Below are positions 13,536-19,542 of a DNA stretch of 19,542 nucleotides, piece by piece. Positions within the stretch are counted from its first letter, which is position 1, and each line of letters begins with the position of its first letter. Both the position numbers and the translations under genes were made by a program. The notes beneath the pieces are model-generated. The model was not told where the DNA came from and made no database searches. It saw only the letters and a program-made list of their open reading frames with translations. This DNA is from Actinomycetota bacterium (GTDB lineage Bacteria > Actinomycetota > Thermoleophilia > Gaiellales > Gaiellaceae): positions 1 to 19,542 of the forward strand of contig JACCTK010000191.1 of NCBI GenBank assembly GCA_013812465.1, in the 5' to 3' direction.

Positions 13536-14951
13536 ATGAGCGCCATAAACGGAACACGACACAGCCAGGACGTCGATCTCCTCGTGGTCGGCGCCGGAGT
13601 GGCCGGACTCTATGCGGCTCTCTGCGCCGCCCCGGAAGGACGGGTTCTCGTGCTCGCGAAAGGGACCCTACGCTCGTCCACGAGCTCGTTGGCCCAGGGT
13701 GGAATCGCGGCCGCGCTCGGCGAGGACGACACACCGTCGCTTCACGCCGAGGACACGCTGCGGACGGGTCGGGGCCTGTCGCGGCCGTCGGCGGTCGCCG
13801 CGCTCACCAAGGAGGCGCCGGCGCGCATTCGCGACCTCGTCGAGCTCGGTGTCGAGTTCGACGACGACCTCGGGCTCGAGGGTGGGCATAGCCGTAGGCG
13901 CGTCGTGCATGCCGGTGGCGCCGCCACCGGCGACCGAGTCGCGCGAGCGCTTGTGGAGCGGGTGCTCGCGCACCCGCGGATCGAGGTCGCCGAGGGCGAG
14001 CGGATGCAGGGCTTGTGGCGGTCGGGTGACCGCTGTATCGGCGTCGTGACCGAACGCCGAGCCGTCCGCGCCCGCGCCACACTGCTCGCGACCGGCGGCG
14101 CCGCCGCACTCTGGAGCCGGACGACGAACCCGCCGGGCGCCATCGGAGACGGCATCGTCGCGGCCTACCGCGCTGGCGCCGCAGTCGCGGATCTCGAATT
14201 CGTCCAGTTCCACCCGACGACCCTCATCGACTCGACGCTTCTCCTTTCGGAGGCGCTTCGCGGCGAGGGCGCGCTTCTGCTCGACGAGTACGGCGAGCGC
14301 TTCACCGACGAGCTTGCGCCCCGCGACGTGGTCGCTCGCGACATCGCGGCGCGCGGAACCGCGCTTCTCGACCTGCGTAAGATCGACCGCGCCCGCTTTC
14401 CGAGCCTGATGGGGAGCCTCGCGGAGAAGGGCTACGACCCCGCCGAGGCCCCGATCCCGGTCGCGCCGGCGGCGCACTACACGGTGGGTGGGATCGTGAC
14501 CGACCTGCACGCGCGAAGCGAGCTTCCCGGTCTCTACGCGGCAGGCGAGTGTGCTGCAACCGGTGTCCACGGCGCGAACCGGCTGGCCTCGAACTCGCTT
14601 CTCGAGTGCCTGGTGTTCGGCCGCCGGGCGGGGCTTGCCGCCCTCGGCGAGCCGCTCTTTACGGGACCTGTCCCGGAGGTCGCTCAGGACCAGTGCCAGG
14701 GGGAGCGGGTGGACGAAGGAGTGCGAGCCGCGCTGTGGCGGGACTGCGGGCTGATCCGAGACGCCGCCGGGCTAGAGAGGCTGCGCGCCTCGTCCCATCT
14801 GCTCACGCGGCTCGTCGCCGAGAGCGCTCTCCTCCGGGAGGAAAGCCGTGGATCTCACTTCCGGGCGGACTTTCCGGTGGAGAATCCGTCACTCGAGCGT
14901 CACATCGTGCTGCGCCTTGGCCGCGAACCCGAGTTGGAGACATGGCCGTAG
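13536..14951 (+). CDS. nadB: L-aspartate oxidase
   Basis: 471 residues, slightly shorter than the ~530 of E. coli NadB. An N-terminal FAD-binding dinucleotide fold (DLLVVGAGVAGLYAALCA), SSLAQGGIAAALGEDD, HAGGAATGD, the substrate loop QFHPTTL, GEGALLLDEYGERF and the C-terminal GLYAAGECAATGVHGANRLASNSL all match NadB. It oxidises L-aspartate to iminoaspartate, the first step of de novo NAD synthesis. The ATG at 13536 has no ribosome-binding site and only 30 bp of upstream space, so leaderless translation is likely. It is first in the nadB-nadC-nadA operon and overlaps nadC by 10 nt. Confidence 0.95.
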   Translation: MSAINGTRHSQDVDLLVVGAGVAGLYAALCAAPEGRVLVLAKGTLRSSTSSLAQGGIAAALGEDDTPSLHAEDTLRTGRGLSRPSAVAALTKEAPARIRDLVELGVEFDDDLGLEGGHSRRRVVHAGGAATGDRVARALVERVLAHPRIEVAEGERMQGLWRSGDRCIGVVTERRAVRARATLLATGGAAALWSRTTNPPGAIGDGIVAAYRAGAAVADLEFVQFHPTTLIDSTLLLSEALRGEGALLLDEYGERFTDELAPRDVVARDIAARGTALLDLRKIDRARFPSLMGSLAEKGYDPAEAPIPVAPAAHYTVGGIVTDLHARSELPGLYAAGECAATGVHGANRLASNSLLECLVFGRRAGLAALGEPLFTGPVPEVAQDQCQGERVDEGVRAALWRDCGLIRDAAGLERLRASSHLLTRLVAESALLREESRGSHFRADFPVENPSLERHIVLRLGREPELETWP

Positions 14952-15772
14952 CCGCCGTCACCCTGGATCGGGTCGTCGCGGCTGCGCTCGCCGAGGACGT
15001 CGGCGCCGGTGACGTCACCACCGAGGCGACCGTCGATGCCGATGCCCTCGGCACGGGAGAGCTCCTCGTGAAGGAGCCTGGCGTGGTCAGCGGACTGAAC
15101 GCAGTGGAAGCCGTGTTCCTCGCTCTCGACCCGGACGTCCAGTTCGAGGCCCTGGTCGAGGACGGCACGTTCGTCGAGGACATGACCGTCGTCGCGGTCG
15201 TCACCGGCCCGCTGCGCGCGATTCTGACGGGCGAGCGGGTGGCGCTGAATTTCCTCGGCAGGCTCTCGGGCATCGCGACGCTCACTCGAAGCTACGTCGA
15301 CGCCGTCGCCGGAACCGATGTCGCCATCCTCGACACGCGTAAGACGACGCCAGGACTTCGCCTGCTGGAGAAGCACGCGGTCGCCTGCGGTGGAGGCAGA
15401 AACCACCGCTTCGGTCTTGACGACGCCGTGCTCGTCAAGGACAACCACCTCGCCGCGGCCGGCTCCGTTCTGGGCGCGGTCGAGCGGCTCCGCCTGGCGA
15501 CCGATCTGCCCATCGAGGTCGAGTGCGACACGCTCGCCCAGGTCTCCGAGGCGCTGGCAGCGCGAGTCGACGCGATCCTCCTCGACAACATGCCTCCGAA
15601 CGAGCTCATCGAGGCGGTCGCGCTCGCGCAAGGCCGCGCGAGGCTCGAGGCCTCGGGCGGCGTCACGCTGGCCAACGTCCGCGCGATCGCCGAGACCGGA
15701 GTCGACGAGATCTCGATCGGCGCCCTCACCCACTCAGCCCGTTCACTCGACGTTTCACTGGAGCTGACATGA
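14942..15772 (+). CDS. nadC: Nicotinate-nucleotide pyrophosphorylase (carboxylating), quinolinate phosphoribosyltransferase
   Basis: 276 residues, normal for NadC. Signatures: EDVGAGDVTTEATV near the N-terminus, GERVALNFLGRLSGIAT, ILDTRKTTPGLRLLEKHAVACGGG, NHRFGLDDAVLVKDNHL, IEVECDTL, ILLDNMPP and LEASGGVTL. It joins quinolinate with phosphoribosyl pyrophosphate, releasing CO2, to give nicotinate mononucleotide. The ATG at 14942 lies inside the end of nadB with GGAG upstream, and its stop overlaps the nadA ATG, so the three are translationally coupled. Confidence 0.95.
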   Translation: MAVAAVTLDRVVAAALAEDVGAGDVTTEATVDADALGTGELLVKEPGVVSGLNAVEAVFLALDPDVQFEALVEDGTFVEDMTVVAVVTGPLRAILTGERVALNFLGRLSGIATLTRSYVDAVAGTDVAILDTRKTTPGLRLLEKHAVACGGGRNHRFGLDDAVLVKDNHLAAAGSVLGAVERLRLATDLPIEVECDTLAQVSEALAARVDAILLDNMPPNELIEAVALAQGRARLEASGGVTLANVRAIAETGVDEISIGALTHSARSLDVSLELT

Positions 15773-16704
15773 CGACACTCGAACTAACGACCATGCACGA
15801 CGAGATCCGCGAGCTCGCGCGCACGCGCGACGCGGTGATCCTCGCCCACAACTACCAAGTGCCCGAGGTGCAGGACGTCGCCGATTTCGTCGGGGACTCG
15901 CTCGGGCTCTCTCATGAGGCCGCTCGCACCGAGTCCGACGCTATTGTCTTCTGCGGCGTCCACTTCATGGCCGAGACGGCCGCGATCCTGTGTCCCGAGA
16001 AGACCGTTCTCATCCCCGATCTCGACGCAGGCTGCTCGCTTGCGGCGTCGATCACCGCCGAGCAGCTACGTACGTGGAAGGAGGAGAACCCGGGCGCGGT
16101 CGTGGTCTCCTACGTGAACACGACCGCGGAGGTGAAGGCCGAGAGCGACTACTGCTGCACGTCGGGAAACGCGAAGGCGATCATCGAGTCGATCCCGGAG
16201 GACCGCGAGATCCTGTTCCTTCCGGACATGTATCTCGGGCTCTGGCTCGAGAAGGTGACCGGGCGCACGCTCCGCATCTGGATGGGTGAGTGCCACGTGC
16301 ACGCGGGGATTCGCCCGGCCGACATCCAGCGCTGGCAGGACGAGGCGCCGGACGCCGAGCTCCTCGTCCATCCCGAGTGCGGCTGCGCGAGCCAGTGCAT
16401 GGCGTTCGGCAACGGCAAGACGCACATCCTCTCGACCGAGGGGATGATCAAGTTCGCTCGGAAGTCTCCCAAGGAGCGGTTTCTGGTCGCGACCGAGACT
16501 GGGATCATCCACCGCCTGAACAAGGAGGCGCCGGAGAAGCGCTTCGAAGCGGTCTCGGAGAAGGCGATCTGTCGCTACATGAAGATGATCACGCTCGAGA
16601 AGCTCCGTGACTCGCTCCGCGACTGGAAGCACGTGGTGACGGTGCCGCCCGAGGTCGCCGAGCGCGCACGTGGAGCGATCGACCGGATGGTCGCGATCAC
16701 GTGA
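15769..16704 (+). CDS. nadA: Quinolinate synthase A
   Basis: 311 residues of the short NadA form. It opens with VILAHNYQVPEVQDVADFVGDSLGLS. All three [4Fe-4S] cysteines are present: Cys89 (DAGCSLA), Cys175 (GECHVH) and Cys268 (KAICRYM). VSYVNTTAEVKAESD, HPECGC and TETGIIHRL also match. It condenses iminoaspartate from NadB with dihydroxyacetone phosphate to quinolinate, the substrate of NadC. ATG overlaps the nadC stop (ATGA), and its own stop overlaps the following GTG. Confidence 0.95.
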   Translation: MTTLELTTMHDEIRELARTRDAVILAHNYQVPEVQDVADFVGDSLGLSHEAARTESDAIVFCGVHFMAETAAILCPEKTVLIPDLDAGCSLAASITAEQLRTWKEENPGAVVVSYVNTTAEVKAESDYCCTSGNAKAIIESIPEDREILFLPDMYLGLWLEKVTGRTLRIWMGECHVHAGIRPADIQRWQDEAPDAELLVHPECGCASQCMAFGNGKTHILSTEGMIKFARKSPKERFLVATETGIIHRLNKEAPEKRFEAVSEKAICRYMKMITLEKLRDSLRDWKHVVTVPPEVAERARGAIDRMVAIT

Positions 16705-17105
16705 GAACGACGGTCACGGATAGCGAGCGCGCGTTTCTGGAGAATCCGTACGCCGGCGTGGTCACCACGCTCGGGCGTGACGGGTCGCCTCAATCCACCG
16801 TCGTCTGGGTCGACGTGGACGACGCTGGCATCTCCGTCAACACGGCCTATGGACGGGTGAAGCCCCGCAATCTCGTCCGCGATCCGCGCATCTCACTGGT
16901 CGTCGTCGATCCGGGCGATCCGTATCGGTGGCTCAAGGTGAGGGGGACGGCGACTCTCGTCGACGAGGGTGCAGACGCACAGATCGACCGGCTGTCGAAG
17001 AAGTACACGGGCCGAGACGTCTACGCTTCCCGTCAGCCGGGTGAGAAGCGCGTTTCCGTCCGGTTCGCCGCCGAGCGGATCGACTCCCACGGCATCGACG
17101 CCTAG
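16701..17105 (+). CDS. PPOX-class flavin/F420-dependent oxidoreductase
   Basis: 134 residues with a split-barrel PNPOx-like fold: FLENPYAGVVTTLGRDGSPQSTVVWVDVD at the start, GRVKPRNLVRDPRISLVVVDPGDPYRWLKVRGTATLVDE in the middle, KRVSVRFAAERI at the end. Such PPOX-class proteins in actinobacteria often use coenzyme F420 or FMN. The GTG start overlaps the nadA stop (GTGA), so it is the last gene of the nad operon, suggesting but not proving a role tied to redox cofactors. The operon ends in a palindrome right after it. Confidence 0.85.
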   Translation: MRTTVTDSERAFLENPYAGVVTTLGRDGSPQSTVVWVDVDDAGISVNTAYGRVKPRNLVRDPRISLVVVDPGDPYRWLKVRGTATLVDEGADAQIDRLSKKYTGRDVYASRQPGEKRVSVRFAAERIDSHGIDA

Positions 17106-17110
17106 ACGAA

Positions 17111-17137
17111 GGTGACTGTCACCTGGTGACAGTCACC
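17111..17137. terminator. 27-bp double palindrome between convergent genes, likely bidirectional terminator
   Basis: GGTGACTGTCACC, one T, GGTGACAGTCACC: two 13-bp arms that are perfect inverted copies, while each arm is itself a palindrome (GGTGAC/GTCACC). Flanking ACGAA (17106-17110) and TTTCGT extend the outer stem with a small interruption. It fills the 41-bp gap between the nad operon and the convergent Asp-box gene. No long T-run follows on the plus strand, so termination would rely on the stem. Confidence 0.6.
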
Positions 17138-17146
17138 AGCTTTCGT

Positions 17147-18217
17147 TCAGGCCACCCGCACCGAGTGCACGGGTGGGAGCTTTGTCGCCGCCGTGAACCA
17201 GGTCGCGCCCGCGTCGCGCGAGCCGAACACGTCGCCCGAGGTCGCGCCGAAGTAGAGGCCCATTCCCTCGCCCGAGCCTTCGTGAGCGAACGCCTGTCGC
17301 AGGATCGTCAGATACGCGTTCTCTGCCGGGAGCCCGTCGCCGCGCTCGGCCCAGCTCGCTCCCGCGTCGCGTGTCTCGTACACGCGGACGCGCCCATCGG
17401 GCGTCACCCGGTCCATATCCGCCACGAGCGGGATCACGAATGCGCTGTCGGCGTCGTCCGGGTCGACGACCAGCGGAAACCCGAAGTCGGAGGGAAGCCC
17501 GGTGTCCGTCCCGATGTCGATCCAGCTCTCGCCCGCGTCGTCGGAGCGGTAGACGCCGCCGTGGAACTGCATGAACAGCCGCTCCGGTCGGGAAGGGGCG
17601 CGATGCATGTTGTGCACACAGAGGGCGAACGTGTCCTCTCGCGCGTCCTCGGGCAGGTAGCGAGGAACCAGTCCGCCGTTCCCGTGCCGCCAAGTCTGGC
17701 CGCCGTCGTCCGAGAGCCAGACTCCGACCGCCGAGATGCCCATCGCCAGCTTGTCCGGATCATCGGGCCAGGTCGCGATCGAGTGCAGGCACATGCCTCC
17801 GGCGCCGGGTCCCCACTCCGGTCTGGTCGGCTGGTTCCAGAACGCCTGATTGAGCTCCCACGTCATCCCCCCGTCTCGGCTCTCGAAGAGCACGCCGGGA
17901 TCGCCGCCCGCGTAGAGATGGTCGTCCTCGATCCCCGGAACGACCGTCCAGAGCCGGATCAGCGCTTTCTCCTCGCCTTCCGGGAGCGTGAGACCCTCGG
18001 CTTGCTGCCACTCTCCGGCGGGATCGTCGGTCACGAAGATCTTCGGCCCGTAGAAGGCTGACGTCACGCACGCGAGGTAGCAGCCGCTGCGCCGGTCTCG
18101 CACCGCGAACTCGACCGGCTCGCCGGCGAAGGCGCGTGCGATGATCTCGAACGGCCCGCCGTTGCCGCCCTGGAGCGCGAACAGGCCCTTCTTCGTTCCT
18201 ACGAGAAGCTCGGTCAT
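17147..18217 (-). CDS. Asp-box (BNR) beta-propeller protein, sialidase/VPS10-like
   Basis: 356 residues. Five Asp-box repeats (S/T-x-D-x-G-x-S/T-W) are seen: SRDGGMTW, SDDGGQTW, SDDAGESW, TRDAGASW and SRDAGATW, spaced about 45-75 residues, which predicts a beta-propeller. It opens with LLVGTKKGLFALQG, as in the 'exo-alpha-sialidase / WD40-YVTN-BNR repeat' annotated actinobacterial proteins. There is no signal peptide and no sialidase Arg triad that I can pick out, so enzymatic activity is doubtful. ATG 18217 follows AAAGGAA with good spacing. It is convergent with the nad operon. Confidence 0.8.
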   Translation of the reverse strand: MTELLVGTKKGLFALQGGNGGPFEIIARAFAGEPVEFAVRDRRSGCYLACVTSAFYGPKIFVTDDPAGEWQQAEGLTLPEGEEKALIRLWTVVPGIEDDHLYAGGDPGVLFESRDGGMTWELNQAFWNQPTRPEWGPGAGGMCLHSIATWPDDPDKLAMGISAVGVWLSDDGGQTWRHGNGGLVPRYLPEDAREDTFALCVHNMHRAPSRPERLFMQFHGGVYRSDDAGESWIDIGTDTGLPSDFGFPLVVDPDDADSAFVIPLVADMDRVTPDGRVRVYETRDAGASWAERGDGLPAENAYLTILRQAFAHEGSGEGMGLYFGATSGDVFGSRDAGATWFTAATKLPPVHSVRVA

Positions 18218-18291
18218 GGGTGTTCCTTTCAGTGCCGTTGCCGAGTTCCTGGCGCGCGAAAAGCAAGCCAGGCTAGGACGGAGGGAGCGCT

Positions 18292-18306
18292 CATATTGAA
18301 CATATG
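18292..18306. promoter_or_regulatory. CATAT-5-ATATG inverted repeat upstream of the Asp-box gene
   Basis: An A/T-rich inverted repeat (CATAT 18292-18296, TGAAC, ATATG 18302-18306) in an otherwise GC-rich gap, 75 bp before the Asp-box gene start. It could be an operator or part of a promoter for that gene; no clear -10/-35 pair is visible. Confidence 0.3.
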
Positions 18307-18325
18307 GGCGCGACTGAGGACGACG

Positions 18326-18352
18326 CCTGGCGCGGCTTTGCAGCCGCCCAGG
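18326..18352. terminator. Hairpin downstream of the MoaD-like gene
   Basis: CCTGG-c-GCGGCT, loop TTGC, AGCCGC-CCAGG: an 11-bp stem with one bulged C, located 30 bp after the stop of the MoaD-like gene on the minus strand. No T-run follows, so termination is only suggested. Confidence 0.4.
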
Positions 18353-18381
18353 GACTCGGAGGACGGTGCTGAGAGGAGCAC

Positions 18382-18642
18382 CTAACCTCCGCTGATCGAG
18401 GGGAGTACGTGGATGCGGTCGTCGGGGGCGAGCGCAGTGTCCTCGCGCCCGCGCTCGCCGTTCACGAAGACGTTGATGTGCTCGCGGATGGTCGTTCGCT
18501 CGTCGAGGATCCAGCCGCTGATCGGCGGGTGCTCCTCCTCGAGCGCGCGCAGGACCTCTCGCACCGTCTCGCCGTCGAGCTGCAGCTCCCGCTTGCCGCC
18601 CGTGAGCTCGGTGAGCGGGGCGCGGAGCCTCACAAATGCCAT
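18382..18642 (-). CDS. MoaD/ThiS-family sulfur-carrier-like protein
   Basis: 86 residues, ubiquitin-like fold size. The N-terminus MAFVRLRAPLTELTGGKRELQLDG, VREVLRALEEEHP, and INVFVNGE match MoaD/ThiS. The C-terminus LPSISGG ends in the Gly-Gly that is adenylated and thiocarboxylated by an E1-like partner. Which pathway it serves (molybdopterin, cysteine, thiamine or other) cannot be told, as no partner gene is in the window. A TAGGAT -10 box lies 6 nt before the ATG, so the message is probably leaderless. Confidence 0.85.
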   Translation of the reverse strand: MAFVRLRAPLTELTGGKRELQLDGETVREVLRALEEEHPPISGWILDERTTIREHINVFVNGERGREDTALAPDDRIHVLPSISGG

Positions 18643-18648
18643 CGCTCG

Positions 18649-18654
18649 ATCCTA
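18649..18654 (-). promoter_or_regulatory. -10 box of the MoaD-like gene
   Basis: Minus-strand TAGGAT, 6 nt before the ATG at 18642. It is the same hexamer and nearly the same spacing as at 4546-4551 (HTH-integrase operon) and close to TAGGTT at 11399-11404 (azlC), supporting leaderless initiation. Confidence 0.45.
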
Positions 18655-18745
18655 GTCATCGCATTCGAGTGACGAGCGGGCAGCGGAAAATCGACAAGAC
18701 GCGCCGTTTCGGCGACGGCGCAATCGTCTCGAGCCACATCGGTTG

Positions 18746-19435
18746 CTACGGCTCGAGCTCGAGGATGCCGTGCGGCGAGCCGTACTCCTCGAGCTTTCCG
18801 AGAAACGGCTCGGCAGGAAACGCCTCCGGGCTGAGGACGCCTGCGCCCGTCCACTGGCCCGCAGCCAAGAGCTCGAGCGCGATGACCGGGTTGATCGCCG
18901 TCTGCCAGACGACTGCTTGCGAGCCGTACTCCCGCATCGACCATTCGTTGTCGACCACGTGGTAGAGGTAGGTCTTCCGTGGGTTTCCGTCCTTCCCGAG
19001 TCCGGTGACCAGTGTTCCGGCGCACGTCTTTCCGTGCATGCGCTCGGAGCGTGGCCGGATCGGGGAGCGCAGCGGCGACGACGTCACGCGGCGCGACGCC
19101 GACCCCTTCACGGTGATCGGCTCCTTCGAGTCGAGGCCGAGCTTGTGCAGCGTCTTCAACACCTCGATGAACTCGTCGCCCAGGCCGTACTTGAAGGTGA
19201 CCCGCTTGCAGTCGATCCAGCGGGGGACGAGCAGCACCTCCTCGTGCTCGACGTTGACGCATTCGACGGGGCCGATCCCCTCCGGGAAGTCGAACACCTC
19301 GGGCTCGGAGAACGGCACGGTCGTGTACCAGCCGCGCCCCTGCTCCCAGATCACGGGCGGGTTCAGGCACTCCTCGATCGTCGTCCAGATGGAGAAGGTC
19401 GGCGCGAAGTCGTAACATGCTCGAAGGCGGCCGGT
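18746..19435 (-). pseudogene. Saccharopine-dehydrogenase-like gene, 5' broken and internally frameshifted
   Basis: The minus strand from 19435 encodes the C-terminal half of a saccharopine dehydrogenase family protein: ACYDFAPTFSIWTTIEECLNPP, FDFPEGIGPVECVNVEHEEVLLVPRWID, VTFKYGLGDEFIEVLKTLHKLGLD, HGKTCAGTLVTG, YLYHVVDNEWSMREYGSQAVVWQTAINPVIALELL. The NAD-binding N-terminal half is absent; a TGA at 19436-19438 precedes the frame and the 100 bases beyond show no family match. Between ITVKG and ERMHGKT the expected segment (VGVAPRDVVAAALPDPATL) is found in another frame (about 19047-19102), as if one G is missing in the C4/G4 run at 19103-19106 and two bases near 19047. The first in-frame start (GTG 19354) is mid-domain. 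Either a decaying gene or sequence errors; the true N-terminus may lie beyond the window. Confidence 0.75.
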
Positions 19436-19542
19436 TCAAGCTTGAGCAGCTCTCTGATCGCGCTCAGCCGGTCGCGGGCGCTCGCGGTCGGGCAGTTCGG
19501 TCTTGCCGAGAATGCGGCCTGGAGTGGAAGCGGCGGCGCAAG

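Noticed and set aside
18304..18372. 22-codon plus-strand frame between the Asp-box and MoaD-like genes
   Set aside because: No ribosome-binding site, no family, and most of it forms the hairpin at 18326-18352.
18630..19439. 269-codon minus frame over the saccharopine-dehydrogenase-like gene as a separate gene
   Set aside because: Only its short stretch at about 19047-19102 makes sense, as the displaced part of the same gene; the rest is shadow.

Overview
High-GC chromosomal DNA from what is most likely an actinobacterium. The codon bias, the several apparently leaderless genes whose -10 box sits 6-10 nt before the start codon, an F420-type flavin/PPOX protein, and the NrtR-nadBCA and AzlCD pairs would fit a Thermoleophilia-like (Gaiellales/Solirubrobacterales) metagenomic lineage. 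That placement is inference, not proof.

Bases 1 to about 7203 look like the right-hand part of an integrated mobile element abutting the 3' end of a tRNA-Ala(CGC) gene (7204-7276, minus strand). Reading inward from the tRNA it carries: a possible ADP-ribosyltransferase-fold cargo gene (6523-7098); a tyrosine integrase (5352-6539) translationally coupled to an HTH protein (4559-5359); a divergent promoter region with a 21-bp palindrome; and a leftward operon of an XRE-like repressor (4109-4399), an SSB-like protein ending in DDGIPY (3571-4047), a DCL/DUF3223 protein with a C-terminal CCHC zinc knuckle (2804-3529) and a PrimPol-helicase (1038-2807). Just beyond the PrimPol-helicase lies a gene-free region with six 10-bp iteron-like sites around an A/T-rich segment and a (CG)8 run, a strong candidate replication origin. 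A small acidic protein (349-654) and the start of an excisionase/MerR-type HTH gene (1-217, cut by the window edge) follow. The layout int / divergent regulators / primase-helicase / iteron origin / xis resembles phage-inducible chromosomal islands. No transfer or structural phage gene is visible, and the far end of the element is outside the window.

From 7204 rightwards the DNA reads as core chromosome: a one-TM protein; a secreted protein with collagen-like repeats, a polyproline hinge and a lamin-tail domain; rsgA; a secreted endonuclease/exonuclease/phosphatase-fold protein; and the azlC-azlD amino-acid exporter pair, followed by a structured 118-bp tandem duplication. Then comes an NAD biosynthesis locus: an NrtR-type Nudix-like regulator divergent, by only 30 bp, from nadB-nadC-nadA and a PPOX-family gene, all joined by short overlaps. 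A 27-bp double palindrome separates that operon from a convergent Asp-box (BNR) beta-propeller gene. A MoaD/ThiS-like protein follows.

The window ends in a broken saccharopine-dehydrogenase-like gene. It has an in-frame stop upstream and a pair of compensating frameshifts, so it is either decaying or affected by sequence errors near a contig end.
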